Below are positions 51,908 through 61,023 of a stretch of DNA of 64,000 nucleotides, one piece after another. The notes below the pieces were generated by a model. It saw only the letters and a program-made list of their open reading frames with translations. It was not told the origin of the DNA and did no database searches. The position numbers and the translations under genes were made by a program. This DNA is from Caldifarciminota bacterium. GTDB taxonomy: Bacteria; Hydrothermota; UBA3072. The DNA lies in assembly GCA_016930175.1 (NCBI GenBank), contig JAFGHJ010000027.1:33464-97463 (forward strand), given 5' to 3'. Positions within the stretch are counted from its first letter, which is position 1; every line of letters starts with the position of its first letter.

Positions 51908-52392
51908 TGAAAAGAATTATTTCTGTTCTTGTTGAAAATAAGTTCGGTGTTCTTGCGAGAGTTTCAGAGTTGTTCAGCAGCAGAGGTTTTAATATTGCGA
52001 GTCTTTCTGTCGGCGAAACCCTGGATTCTAGACTTTCCAGAATAACGATGGTTGTCGACGGAGATGTTTCTATATTTGAAGAAATAAAAAAACAACTAAA
52101 TAAGCTTATAAACGTCATAAAAGTCCAGGATTTCACCAATGTTGAACATGTGGAGAGAGAGATGTTGTTAATAAAGGTAAACCTTTCAAGAAAGACCCGT
52201 GCTGAACTTATTGAAATAGTAGATATATTTAGAGCAAAAATAATCGACGTCGGAAAGAATAATATGACTGTTGAAATTACAGGTAAAGATAATAAAATTC
52301 AGGCTTTCATTGAATTAGTAAAACCGTTTGGCATTGTGGAAATTGTTAGAACGGGTAAGATAGCAATTGCCAGAAAAAAAGGAGGAGAATAA
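51907..52392 (+). CDS. ilvN: Acetolactate synthase small (regulatory) subunit
   Basis: 161 residues, with an N-terminal ACT domain ([30 protein letters not shown], 6-35) and a C-terminal ALS_ss domain (about 80-155) with [23 protein letters not shown] and [20 protein letters not shown] blocks. It activates the large subunit and confers valine feedback. The ATG overlaps ilvB; the stop overlaps ilvC. Confidence 0.96.
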   Translation: MKRIISVLVENKFGVLARVSELFSSRGFNIASLSVGETLDSRLSRITMVVDGDVSIFEEIKKQLNKLINVIKVQDFTNVEHVEREMLLIKVNLSRKTRAELIEIVDIFRAKIIDVGKNNMTVEITGKDNKIQAFIELVKPFGIVEIVRTGKIAIARKKGGE

Positions 52393-53393
52393 TGGCTGAG
52401 ATATATTATGATAATGACGTTAATCTGGATATCTTAAAAGGTAAAACTATCGGTATTATCGGATACGGAAGTCAGGGTCACGCACAAGCTCAAAATTTGC
52501 GAGATTCAGGTCTGGATGTAATGGTGGCAGAAGTTGAGGGAACCGACAATTATAAATTGGCAAAGAAACATGGTTTCGAACCGCTCGATGCGGAGGAATT
52601 ATCGGCGAAAGCAGATATTATTTCTATGCTTGTACCCGATGAAATTCAGGCAAAAATTTATAAAAAATCAGTAGAACCTAATTTGAAAGAAGGGAACGCA
52701 TTGCTTTTCTCTCACGGCTTCAACATTAGATTCAAGCAGATTGTTCCTCCCGATTACGTTGATGTTATAATGGTTGCTCCGAAAGGTCCCGGACACCTTG
52801 TTAGAAGTGAATATGAAAAAGGTGGGGGAGTGCCTAATCTTGTGGCAGTGGAGAACGACGCAAGCGGTAAAGCTTTACAATTTGCACTTGCTTATTCAAA
52901 GGGAATCGGTGGAACTAAAGGAGGAGCAATAAAGACGACTTTCTCAGAAGAAACTGAGACCGATCTATTCGGAGAACAGGTTGTTCTTTGCGGTGGTGTT
53001 TCCGCTCTTGTTAAAAAAGCTTTCGAAGTTTTAATCGAAGAAGGTTATCAGCCGGAAATTGCTTACTTTGAATGTATGCATGAACTGAAATTAATTGTCG
53101 ACCTCTTTTACCAGGGAGGTCTGAGCTATATGCGTTACTCGGTGAGTAATACGGCAGAATATGGTGATTTTACAAGAGGTGAGCGTATTATATCCGAGGA
53201 AACAAAAAAAGAAATGAAAAAGATATTGTCAGAGGTCAAAGATGGATCTTTTGCAAGAGAATGGATTGCAGAATCCGCAAAAGGAAAACCAAATTTGAAA
53301 AGACTAGAGGAGAAAGACAAAAATCATCCTATCGAGGTTATTGGTAGACAATTAAGAAGTATGATGGATTGGATAGACGATAAAGTGGTATAA
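52392..53393 (+). CDS. ilvC: Ketol-acid reductoisomerase
   Basis: 333 residues, class I. NADPH motif [18 protein letters not shown] (23-40), then [15 protein letters not shown], and the catalytic acids in [15 protein letters not shown] and [19 protein letters not shown], ending with SNTAEYGDF. Second step of valine/isoleucine synthesis. GGAGG lies before the ATG, which overlaps the ilvN stop by 1 nt. Confidence 0.97.
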   Translation: MAEIYYDNDVNLDILKGKTIGIIGYGSQGHAQAQNLRDSGLDVMVAEVEGTDNYKLAKKHGFEPLDAEELSAKADIISMLVPDEIQAKIYKKSVEPNLKEGNALLFSHGFNIRFKQIVPPDYVDVIMVAPKGPGHLVRSEYEKGGGVPNLVAVENDASGKALQFALAYSKGIGGTKGGAIKTTFSEETETDLFGEQVVLCGGVSALVKKAFEVLIEEGYQPEIAYFECMHELKLIVDLFYQGGLSYMRYSVSNTAEYGDFTRGERIISEETKKEMKKILSEVKDGSFAREWIAESAKGKPNLKRLEEKDKNHPIEVIGRQLRSMMDWIDDKVV

Positions 53394-53446
53394 ACTTAGG
53401 TATTAGGTTTTAGAATTAAAAATATTTGAAATATCTGGAGGATAAA

Positions 53447-55051
53447 ATGAAGAAGTCCGGGAAGAAAACAAAGAAAGAGAGCGAGCAACCTCCAAAAAAG
53501 GTAAAATTATACGATGCGACACTCCGTGAAGGCACGCAAGCAGAGGGTGTTTCTCTTTCCGTTACGGATAAGTTAAAGATAACTAAACTACTCGATGAGC
53601 TGGGTATAGACTATATAGAGGGCGGATGGCCCGGGTCCAATCCCAAGGATGTAGAATACTTCAAAAAAGTCAAAAAAATGAAATTAGAAAATTCACGTAT
53701 AGCGGCTTTTGGAAGTACCTGCCGTAAGGATACGGATCCCGTAAAAGATAAAAACATTAAAGCCCTTTTGGATTCCGAGGCTCCCGTTATTACAATTTTC
53801 GGAAAGACCTGGACCCTTCATGTTGAAGATGCTTTACGTGTATCTTTGAATAAAAACCTGCAAATGATAGAAAATAGTATAAAATTTCTAAAATCCAAAA
53901 ATCGTGAAGTAGTGTTTGACGCGGAGCACTTTTTTGATGGGTATAAAGCTGACAGCGGATATGCAGTAAAAGCTCTGAGTGCTGCCGCGTCCGGCGGGGC
54001 GGATGTCCTGGTTCTTTGCGATACAAACGGCGGTACTCTTCCGCATGAAGTTAAGAGTATAACAGAAGCAGTTAAATCGAAATTCCCTGATAAGGCAATT
54101 GGCATCCATACTCACAACGATTCCGGAACAGCTATGGGAAATACTCTTGCGGCAGTTCAGGCCGGAGCAACCCATGTACAGGGTACTACAAACGGATATG
54201 GCGAACGCTGTGGTAATGCAGATCTTAGCGCCCTAATACCAAACCTTCAGTTGAAGATGGGGATTGAAGTGTTGCCCCCGGAAAATCTGGTTCATTTGAC
54301 TCCTGTTGCAAACGCAGTTGCATTTATAGCAAATCAACCTCCTCCTTATCGTTCTCCTTACATTGGAAGAAGTGCATTCGCCCATAAAGGAGGAATTCAT
54401 GTATCCGCTATGCGAAGAAATCCTCTTACTTATCAGCATATTAATCCAGAGTTAGTGGGTAATGAATCAAGAGTTTTAATCTCTGAGCTTGCAGGTAAAT
54501 CAAATCTCCACAGCAAACTTGAAGAGATGAAGATAACCGGTAAAATCGATAATATCAATGAAGTGTTAGAAAAGATAAAAGCCTTGGAGTATGATGGGTT
54601 CAGCTTTGAAGCAGCAGAAGCTTCGGTTGAATTACTGTTACTGCGGTGCAAGAAAGATTATAAACCACCTTTTAAAATGTTGGATTTTACGGTTGTAGTT
54701 GAACACCGGGAGAAAAGAGGTATCTTTGCTGAAGCTACGGTAAAGGTACTGGTTGGAAATGAAATTTCTCATGTGGCAGCCGAAGGTGATGGCCCCGTTG
54801 ATGCTTTATACATTGCATTGACTAAAGCTCTTAGAGAAGGACATCCTAATATTGAGAGATTCCATCTTGCGGATTATAAAGTTCATATTATTAATAGCAG
54901 TAAAGGTACAGGAGCTATTACCAGAGTTATGATAGATATGCAGCTTGACAACAGATACTGGAGTACGGTTGGGGCTTCTCCAAATATAATCGAAGCAAGC
55001 TGGACGGCTCTTTCCGATGCTATGGAATATGGAATATATATGGAGGGATAG
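53447..55051 (+). CDS. cimA: (R)-citramalate synthase
   Basis: 534 residues. It condenses pyruvate and acetyl-CoA to citramalate, the threonine-independent entry to isoleucine. It is marked by VKLYDATLREGTQAEGVSLS, YIEGGWPGSNPKD, FDAEHFFDGYK, CDTNGGTLPHE, IHTHNDSGTAMGNTLAAVQA and FAHKGGIHVSAM, plus a LeuA-like dimer domain (about 415-525). The first 20 residues are a Lys-rich extension. The frame opens at TTG 53426, but TGGAGG fixes ATG 53447. Location after ilvC and the EGTQAEG signature exclude a second leuA. Confidence 0.95.
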   Translation: MKKSGKKTKKESEQPPKKVKLYDATLREGTQAEGVSLSVTDKLKITKLLDELGIDYIEGGWPGSNPKDVEYFKKVKKMKLENSRIAAFGSTCRKDTDPVKDKNIKALLDSEAPVITIFGKTWTLHVEDALRVSLNKNLQMIENSIKFLKSKNREVVFDAEHFFDGYKADSGYAVKALSAAASGGADVLVLCDTNGGTLPHEVKSITEAVKSKFPDKAIGIHTHNDSGTAMGNTLAAVQAGATHVQGTTNGYGERCGNADLSALIPNLQLKMGIEVLPPENLVHLTPVANAVAFIANQPPPYRSPYIGRSAFAHKGGIHVSAMRRNPLTYQHINPELVGNESRVLISELAGKSNLHSKLEEMKITGKIDNINEVLEKIKALEYDGFSFEAAEASVELLLLRCKKDYKPPFKMLDFTVVVEHREKRGIFAEATVKVLVGNEISHVAAEGDGPVDALYIALTKALREGHPNIERFHLADYKVHIINSSKGTGAITRVMIDMQLDNRYWSTVGASPNIIEASWTALSDAMEYGIYMEG

Positions 55052-55053
55052 AA

Positions 55054-55710
55054 TTGGATATTCAAAGGGATCTTTCTGTAATATTCAAAGATAAAGAATG
55101 GTTCAAAAAAACTTTGATAGGTGGGGCTTTTTTAATGGTACCACCTTTGTTTATTTTCTCCTTCGGTTTTATTGCTAAATTTATACATGATCGTCTGGAA
55201 ACGGGTAATAAAGTACTACCTTCCTGGGATAATTGGGGTTCCCTGTTTTTGAAGGGAGTCGAGTGGGGATTGATAACCGTATTTTATGTTGCTTTACCTG
55301 TATTCATTTTATCCTTGCTTCCGGGATCTGTAATACAATTTTTGGTAAATCCAAAATTTGTAATATCAAGTTTAAAAATTGGTGGTTTCTTTATACTTGC
55401 TCTTTCGTTCTTTTTAGGCTGCATCGCAATGTTTTTTCTACCGATGGGTTTAATTCTTTTTTCTGATTCCGGATCTTTTATTAATGCAATCAGATTTAAA
55501 GAAATATACCATCATATTAAAAATAAGCTTGCTCCTTATCTTGTCACATATGTGCTGATGGTTTTCCTTATGGTTTTTAATTTCCTTTTGCACCTTGTAT
55601 TAAATACTTATATTATTCCCTTTGGATTAATACTGGCTTATTTTATTTTTGTTTGGTTAGGGTTTTTAATTCTACTGATTTCTGCTTCTTTATTTATCGA
55701 GAGCTTTTAA
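55054..55710 (+). CDS. DUF4013-like membrane protein, TTG start
   Basis: 218 residues, five to six hydrophobic helices, with DKEWFKKTLIGGAFLMVPPLFIF split at the first span, NKVLPSWDNWGSLFLKGVEWG and AIRFKEIYHHIKNKLAPYLVTY; this is the DUF4013 layout. Function is unknown. TTG 55054 follows GGAGGGATAGAA, 2 nt after the cimA stop. The last 21 nt overlap the convergent trmB gene. Confidence 0.75.
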   Translation: MDIQRDLSVIFKDKEWFKKTLIGGAFLMVPPLFIFSFGFIAKFIHDRLETGNKVLPSWDNWGSLFLKGVEWGLITVFYVALPVFILSLLPGSVIQFLVNPKFVISSLKIGGFFILALSFFLGCIAMFFLPMGLILFSDSGSFINAIRFKEIYHHIKNKLAPYLVTYVLMVFLMVFNFLLHLVLNTYIIPFGLILAYFIFVWLGFLILLISASLFIESF

Positions 55711-56607
55711 CTTATTAACCAGGTTTTTGAGGGAACGGGTACGGAATAATTTTTCGGGAATTAGAAGTTCCCATGTGTCTTTATCATTTTCGCTGATAGT
55801 CAGTTCTGCTTTCCTGATTAACGTATCGTCTTTAAGGAAAACATTTAAAATATATTCGTTCTTTTGTTTTGTGCACTTCAGTAATTTCGAGACAGAATCC
55901 TGCTTACATATTGTTTCGCCACAAATTCTTTCTAATTTTGGCTCGGAAAAATTTGGCAAGTGAATTTTAGACGGTATTTTGTACTCACGCATTCGGAAAC
56001 TTATTTCCGGGTCGGCTTTCTTCTGGAACATCATATAGAAGATTTCCTTGCCTTCGTTTCTCCATTTTTTCTCGTATTTTGTGGAAAAGTGGTCGGAAAG
56101 CTCATTCGTCCAGCCTTTTCGGAATAAAGGTTCCCATAGATGCACAGCGGCTACTTCTTCAAGTATAAAATCCCTGTAGAACGGATCATCAGTTGCTATA
56201 ATTATTTTCCCTTTATTTGTAGAACAAGAAGCTGCTATCTTCAAAAATTCTCTGTCAAGTAATCTATTTTTATAATGTTTTTTCTTTGGCCATGGGTCTG
56301 GAAAGTTAAGGTATATATGAGAAAGTGATTTCTCGGGGATTAAAACAATAAAAGCGGCTTTCGCTTCCAGGCAAACTATTTTTACACCTGGTATGTCAGT
56401 TTTTTCAATAGTTTTCTTAGCTCTACGGAAAGATTCTATTGAATAGTCGATACCGAAAAAGTTTCTCTCAGGATGAAGTTGTGATTTTTTGATTAGGAAC
56501 TCACCATTCCCGTAACCGATTTCACAATCAACTGAATTTTTGTTTCCATAAACTTTTTCCCAGTCTACAGGTTTATCTAAATCTCTCCAATTCAACCCTA
56601 TATCCAT
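55690..56607 (-). CDS. trmB: tRNA (guanine-N7-)-methyltransferase with C-terminal extension
   Basis: 305 residues, about 80 longer than E. coli TrmB. SAM-binding CEIGYGNGEFLIKKS, NFFGIDYSIESFRRA and LNFPDPWPKKKHYKNRLLDREF are diagnostic, followed by IATDDPFYRDFILEEV. Residues about 205-305 form an extra C-terminal domain as reported for some deep-branching bacteria (Aquifex-type). It methylates G46 in the variable loop. The promoter is TTGACA-17-TAATCT with 6 nt to the ATG and no ribosome site, so a leaderless mRNA is expected. Confidence 0.92.
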   Translation of the reverse strand: MDIGLNWRDLDKPVDWEKVYGNKNSVDCEIGYGNGEFLIKKSQLHPERNFFGIDYSIESFRRAKKTIEKTDIPGVKIVCLEAKAAFIVLIPEKSLSHIYLNFPDPWPKKKHYKNRLLDREFLKIAASCSTNKGKIIIATDDPFYRDFILEEVAAVHLWEPLFRKGWTNELSDHFSTKYEKKWRNEGKEIFYMMFQKKADPEISFRMREYKIPSKIHLPNFSEPKLERICGETICKQDSVSKLLKCTKQKNEYILNVFLKDDTLIRKAELTISENDKDTWELLIPEKLFRTRSLKNLVNKLKALDK

Positions 56608-56613
56608 ATATTA

Positions 56614-56642
56614 AGATTAATTCAGCCTCTATATTTGTCAAG
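56614..56642 (-). promoter_or_regulatory. Sigma-70 promoter, leaderless, for trmB
   Basis: Minus-strand TTGACA (56642-56637), 17 nt, TAATCT (56619-56614), then 6 nt to ATG 56607. Confidence 0.75.
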
Positions 56643-56689
56643 GGTTTGAGATATAGTCATAAAACTATTCAGACATAAGAAATGATTTT

Positions 56690-56740
56690 TATTTAACCAC
56701 AGAGAGAACGGAATATACTCAAAGAGAAAACGATTCAAAA
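56690..56740. repeat. Dispersed intergenic repeat
   Basis: TTTAACCACAGAGAGAACGG followed by AATATACTCAAAGAGAAAACG; a decayed CACAGAGAACACAGAG-type unit. Confidence 0.6.
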
Positions 56741-56780
56741 GCTCTATTATATTAATGGAGTCACTCAATATTGGGAAATA

Positions 56781-56808
56781 TTGACATTCTGAATAAAAGT
56801 GATAACTT
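56781..56808 (+). promoter_or_regulatory. Sigma-70 promoter, leaderless, for SGNH gene
   Basis: TTGACA (56781-56786), 16 nt, TAACTT (56803-56808), then 6 nt to ATG 56815. Confidence 0.65.
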
Positions 56809-56814
56809 ATGCAA

Positions 56815-57933
56815 ATGGATGAAGGATTGGTTGTCATGGCATCCTATAGTTTGAAAAAAAGAATAATTTTTTCAATAATCGCAATACTTCTGTGTGCATT
56901 TTGCGTGTTATCCTTAGGCGAAGTATATATTCGTCTTACTAGGGAGTATTGTACGCCGGAAATTATGAAGTCGAGATCTCTAGAATATTCGCCTGCACTT
57001 TTTGCTGTACATGTTTTTCCGCTCAAAGAACAAAACATTGAAAAAGAAGGATGGCTTATAAATTCTAAAGGTTATAGAGGGAAAGATTTCTCTCAAAAAA
57101 AAGACGATGAAATAATAAGAGTAATAGTCTACGGTGGCTCAGCCGTCTTTGACCCAAATATGCCTAACGGAAAAGACTGGCCTTCCCAACTCGAAGTCAT
57201 TCTCCAGCAAAAGGGTATAACAAATATAGAGGTTATCAACGCCGGAATCCCTGGACATGCAACATTTGATTCATTCGGAAGACTCTTCACAGAGGGGCAT
57301 ATTTTTCAACCCGATTATGTCGTCCTTTACAATGCATGGAACGACATAAAGTACTTCTCTTTTGAAGAGCCACTTTTAAGAAAATTAAAACCTTATGACG
57401 AAGCAGATGATTTTCGTATAGGATACCGAGGTAGATTGGATAGGATGTTGTGTAAGTCTTCCCAATTATATGTATATTTAAGAGATTTATATTATACATG
57501 GAAATATCACGTTGGCGGCGAAGGGATTGTTAAAGAAAGTGAATGCTACAGAGAGATTCAAGAACTCGGTTTAAAACAATATCGACTGAATGTAGAAATG
57601 TTTGCTGATCTTGCCAGGAATATTAACGCAGTGCCGATTTTAGTAAAACAGGCACGCTTGGTTTCCCGGAATAACACAGATGAGGAAAAATCAATAATAT
57701 GTTATAAATTTCAAGGAATGCAACATCAAACACTTGTGGATGCATTTGAAAAAACTGATGATATTATTGCAGATATTGCTAAATCAAAAAATGTTGCAAT
57801 GGCAGATCCATCGAAACAAATGACAGGGAAAAGCGCATATTTCTCTGACCATATACATTTAAGTGATGCAGGATCCAAAAAACTGGCAATGATTTTATCA
57901 GATTACTTATTTACACTTATAAAATCTCAGTAG
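56815..57933 (+). CDS. SGNH/GDSL-type hydrolase-like protein, membrane-anchored
   Basis: 372 residues. One N-terminal membrane segment (about 16-34) and an exported SGNH fold: block I GGSAVFDPNMPNGKDWP (Ser in GGS in place of GDS), block II NAGIPGHATFDS, block III LYNAWNDIKYF and block V DHIHLSDAG with the Asp-His pair. Possibly an O-acyl esterase or acetyltransferase-like surface enzyme. ATG 56809 lies too close to the -10; ATG 56815 sits 6 nt after TAACTT and ATG 56836 is a third option. No ribosome site fits the first two. Confidence 0.75.
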   Translation: MDEGLVVMASYSLKKRIIFSIIAILLCAFCVLSLGEVYIRLTREYCTPEIMKSRSLEYSPALFAVHVFPLKEQNIEKEGWLINSKGYRGKDFSQKKDDEIIRVIVYGGSAVFDPNMPNGKDWPSQLEVILQQKGITNIEVINAGIPGHATFDSFGRLFTEGHIFQPDYVVLYNAWNDIKYFSFEEPLLRKLKPYDEADDFRIGYRGRLDRMLCKSSQLYVYLRDLYYTWKYHVGGEGIVKESECYREIQELGLKQYRLNVEMFADLARNINAVPILVKQARLVSRNNTDEEKSIICYKFQGMQHQTLVDAFEKTDDIIADIAKSKNVAMADPSKQMTGKSAYFSDHIHLSDAGSKKLAMILSDYLFTLIKSQ

Positions 57934-57943
57934 ATAAGCTCAT

Positions 57944-58075
57944 TTTAAAGCACAAAGGCACTATGCAAATGTTTTTTTAAAAAACCCACCCCCATCCCAG
58001 AAAAACTTTTTGTTTTTCTTTCAACCAAACCCCAAAGGGAGCAACAAATTACACAGATATCACTAATATAATTTA
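57944..58075. repeat. Dispersed intergenic repeat cluster
   Basis: AAAGCACAAAGGCACTATGC, a CCCACCCCCATCCCAG stretch followed by AAAAACTTTTTGTTTTTC, and AATTACACAGATATCACTAA. Non-coding, between convergent genes. Confidence 0.6.
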
Positions 58076-58109
58076 TTGTTTTTACTATTTATCTAATATC
58101 CGAAGGATC

Positions 58110-58373
58110 TTATTTTTTCTTAAGCCAGTTTATTATAACTAATAATATTAAAGCTCCGCCGAAAGCTGTTAATAATGAAGCAATAAGGTCCCCATATTTA
58201 ATACCTAACCTTAATGAGATATCTAATATGTCTAATATGAATCCGCCTATTAAAGACCCTATACATCCCACAATAATGTTGCCTAAAAGCCCGTATCCTT
58301 TCTTTCCCTTCATTATTTTACCCGCAAGCCAGCCTGCTACTGCTCCGATAATCAAAAAACATATAATATTCAT
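58110..58373 (-). CDS. GlsB/YeaQ/YmgE family membrane protein
   Basis: 87 residues, three hydrophobic helices with the family pattern IIGAVAGWLAGKIMKGKKGYGLLGNII split as GAVAGWLAGKIMKG and GLLGNIIVGCIGSLIGG. Stress-associated transglycosylase-like small protein; biochemical role unclear. AGGAGG lies before the ATG, 18 nt after the aldo/keto reductase stop, so the two are co-transcribed. Confidence 0.9.
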   Translation of the reverse strand: MNIICFLIIGAVAGWLAGKIMKGKKGYGLLGNIIVGCIGSLIGGFILDILDISLRLGIKYGDLIASLLTAFGGALILLVIINWLKKK

Positions 58374-58391
58374 AAATAATTCCTCCTTTTT

Positions 58392-59372
58392 TTACCAATA
58401 ATGATGTACTGATTCGCGAATATATTTATCGTAGATATCTCTTACTTTTTTCATAGTTTCAACAGATAGGGGAGGGAGGTCTGAAGCAGAGAAATTTTCT
58501 TCTGCCTGAGACGGACGCTTTGCTCCCGGAATAGTGCACGTAACCGCATCGAACATCAAAATCCATCGCAGGGCGAACTGTACCATACTCATTCCATCCG
58601 GGCATATTGTTTTTAACTCTTCTACTGCTTTTAATCCTGTATTATAATCGACTCCCGAGAAAGTCTCGCCTCGGTCAAATGCTTCACCTTTGCGGTTGAA
58701 ATTTCTGTGGTCGTCAGAAGCGAAAGTTGAATCTTTTCTAAATTTTCCTGTAAGCATGCCTGAAGCAAGAGGTACTCGAGCTAAAATACCTACTTTACGT
58801 TTTTTTGCCTGTTCGAAAAAGAGTTCTGAAGGTCTGTGGCGAAACATATTGAATATTATTTGTACGGATTGTACGTTTGGATATTCTATGGCTTTTAATG
58901 CCTCTTCGACTTTCTCTACACTTACACCATAGTAGCGAATTTTACCCTCCCGGATAAAATCGTCCATCATTCCGAAAACTTCGGGCATATAATAGACTTC
59001 GGTAGGTGGGCAGTGCAGTTGAAGTAAATCGATGGTTTCTACATTAAGATTCTTTAAGCTGCGCTCAATGAAAGCTTCTAAGTTTTCACGATTATAACCC
59101 TCTGCGGTATGGGGATTTATTCTTCTTCCGGCTTTGGTAGTAATATATATATCTTTATGTTCCTTTTTTAATTCTGAAAGCAACCGCTCGCTGCGTCCGT
59201 CACCGTAAACATCGGCAGTATCGAAAAAGTTTACACCGAGTTCTACTGCTTTATGCAATGCCGCTATTGATTCGTTATCTTTTACGGGTCCCCAGGTACC
59301 ACCAATCGCCCAAGAACCAAAACTTACCTCTGAGATCTTAAAACCCGTTCGCCCCAATTCCCTATATTTCAC
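58392..59372 (-). CDS. Aldo/keto reductase
   Basis: 326 residues, NADPH-dependent TIM-barrel reductase of the YhdN/IolS-like group. It has GRTGFKISEVSFGSWAIGG, the catalytic Asp and Tyr in FFDTADVYGDGRSE, Lys in ITTKAGRR, His in LLQLHCPP and a C-terminal PGAKRPSQAEEN cofactor loop. The substrate is unknown. GTG 59372 fits AGGAGG better than the TTG one codon earlier. Confidence 0.92.
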   Translation of the reverse strand: MKYRELGRTGFKISEVSFGSWAIGGTWGPVKDNESIAALHKAVELGVNFFDTADVYGDGRSERLLSELKKEHKDIYITTKAGRRINPHTAEGYNRENLEAFIERSLKNLNVETIDLLQLHCPPTEVYYMPEVFGMMDDFIREGKIRYYGVSVEKVEEALKAIEYPNVQSVQIIFNMFRHRPSELFFEQAKKRKVGILARVPLASGMLTGKFRKDSTFASDDHRNFNRKGEAFDRGETFSGVDYNTGLKAVEELKTICPDGMSMVQFALRWILMFDAVTCTIPGAKRPSQAEENFSASDLPPLSVETMKKVRDIYDKYIRESVHHYW

Positions 59373-59428
59373 CAATTACCTCCTAATAACATTTATTGAT
59401 TTTTAAAAATAACAAAATCATTTCTTTT

Positions 59429-60097
59429 TTATTTAAAGTCTTTTTCCAAATCTGCACCAACAGTGAAATACAAAAGATCGAGCTCACCTTCAAAACCAGA
59501 GTATAATCCGCTTAATATAATCACAATTCTCTTTTCAAAAGGACTCCTCAAAAAACCTTCAACAAGTAAATCATTCTTCTTGTAATCCAGATAAAAACCT
59601 TGAAGAGAATCCAGGTTGGAAATCTCTTTTCGACCTTTAAGCTTAGAATTCAATATCAAATTTGATTCTTTTACAAAAACACTGTATTCGTCGTTATCAA
59701 TAACAGCTGGAAAACGAATTAGTTTTTTTTTCCCAAAATAATGAATTTTAAAATCAGATAGCAGTCTAGAAGCTTGAGTCGTGTCTGTTTTATCAGCAAG
59801 TTGTTGAATCGCGACTTGCTCATCGGAAATAAGATTGGAAACGATTAGAGAAGGAGAGGCTAAGGAATTTTCAACTATATAGGCAAATAGACCATTTTTT
59901 GAAAAGCCTACCGGGAAAAACCTGTTATCATTAAATGCAAATCCAAAAGACTTGTCTTTTGATGCCTCGTAAGTCAATGAAGATATGGGCTGCAGAGATA
60001 AAAGGGAAGAATGGATTTTGCCTTCAGCATAGACTGCGTCGAACAAGTACGTCATTAAAAACAATACAATTATTTTTAAAAAACCAATTTTTGTCAA
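59429..60097 (-). CDS. Secreted protein of unknown function, TTG start
   Basis: 222 residues. A signal peptide (about 1-24, ending DAVYAEG) then a beta-rich soluble part with KIHYFGKKKLIRFPAVID and LQGFYLDYKKNDLLVEGFL. I recognise no family. TTG 60097 overlaps the previous gene by 4 nt (TTGA), implying coupled translation. It follows a STAS-like gene. Confidence 0.55.
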   Translation of the reverse strand: MTKIGFLKIIVLFLMTYLFDAVYAEGKIHSSLLSLQPISSLTYEASKDKSFGFAFNDNRFFPVGFSKNGLFAYIVENSLASPSLIVSNLISDEQVAIQQLADKTDTTQASRLLSDFKIHYFGKKKLIRFPAVIDNDEYSVFVKESNLILNSKLKGRKEISNLDSLQGFYLDYKKNDLLVEGFLRSPFEKRIVIILSGLYSGFEGELDLLYFTVGADLEKDFK

Positions 60098-60471
60098 TCT
60101 TTTTTAAACCAATCAATTGCTTTATCGATTTTTGTAAAAACTTTCAGATTATATCCTCTGTGAACAGCTACGTTTTCCAAAAGTATTTCATCGACGTTTG
60201 TGCTGGAGTAAACGAGAGCCACTTTATGTGGTATGGTTTTCGCTTTTTGTTCAGTATCAAACGGTATAGTTCCTATTGAAAATGTATCCGTCTTTTCGCC
60301 AATAATTTGTGCTTGCCGCATATCTAACAAAAAACGAGAATAACCCTTTTCTTTATGATAATCAAAGACAAACTTTTGCAGTTTTAGAGAATCGTCGGGG
60401 CGGCGAAGTTTACCCTCAACATGAATAATACAAATTTCATTCTCTTCATCAAACTCAGTCGTGTACTCCAT
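60094..60471 (-). CDS. STAS/SpoIIAA-like protein
   Basis: 125 residues, alternating strands and helices: IIHVEGKLRRPDDSLKLQKF, SRFLLDMRQAQIIG, KVALVYSS and a tail GYNLKVFTKIDKAIDWFKK that matches the SpoIIAA-like (STAS fold) ending. A regulatory or binding role is inferred only from the fold. A TTGACA-16-TATGAT promoter lies 26 nt upstream. Confidence 0.6.
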   Translation of the reverse strand: MEYTTEFDEENEICIIHVEGKLRRPDDSLKLQKFVFDYHKEKGYSRFLLDMRQAQIIGEKTDTFSIGTIPFDTEQKAKTIPHKVALVYSSTNVDEILLENVAVHRGYNLKVFTKIDKAIDWFKKD

Positions 60472-60496
60472 TTTGTACCTTTATTATTATATTGAA

Positions 60497-60524
60497 ATCA
60501 TAATAAAAATTTCATTTTTGTCAA
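60497..60524 (-). promoter_or_regulatory. Sigma-70 promoter for the STAS-like gene
   Basis: Minus-strand TTGACA (60524-60519), 16 nt, TATGAT (60502-60497). Confidence 0.65.
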
Positions 60525-60598
60525 CATAAAATTTTGCCCTTACAATCATTAATATCTTACTTAAATCACCTTCGACCAGCTTTTAAATGCAAGCCTAT

Positions 60599-61012
60599 CT
60601 AGGCAGACGATATTCTGGACTGTCCCGTTTCCATTAATTTATTATTACTTGCGTTATTCCCAAGCCGATAAGACTCAAGTATATAGTGCCTGGCTATTTT
60701 CTTTTTGATATCTTCTTTGTTATATATTTTGAGATGTCGACGGTATTTACCGCTTCCTTCAAGATGATTCAATTTGTTATCCATCTCATATCCACGGTCG
60801 AATTCCACTGTAACATATTTTTTTCTCTGAAAAATTCCGCAAAACATCCGGTCAGATATAAAAAAAACTATACCTCCATACATTATTTTTTCTTCGAATT
60901 TAGGAACAACTTCCAGAACAATTTTCCTCAAAGAACTTACGATGTTTGCCAATAGGGGATTCATTAATTCGAAATCCTCTATCAATTGTTCTATATTTTT
61001 ATTTGATTTCAT
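60599..61012 (-). CDS. DUF1801 protein
   Basis: 137 residues. EKIMYGGIVFFISDRMFCGI, QRKKYVTVEFDRGYEM and HLEGSGKYRRHLKIYNKEDI mark a DUF1801 (YdhG-like) domain. Function is unknown. It begins 11 nt after the stop of the DUF362 gene without a ribosome site, so it probably relies on that mRNA. Confidence 0.88.
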   Translation of the reverse strand: MKSNKNIEQLIEDFELMNPLLANIVSSLRKIVLEVVPKFEEKIMYGGIVFFISDRMFCGIFQRKKYVTVEFDRGYEMDNKLNHLEGSGKYRRHLKIYNKEDIKKKIARHYILESYRLGNNASNNKLMETGQSRISSA

Positions 61013-61023
61013 TTATTATTTAC

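Noticed and set aside
53447..55051. Second 2-isopropylmalate synthase
   Set aside because: The ATLREGTQAEG signature and location after ilvC indicate citramalate synthase; leuA proper is at 35719.
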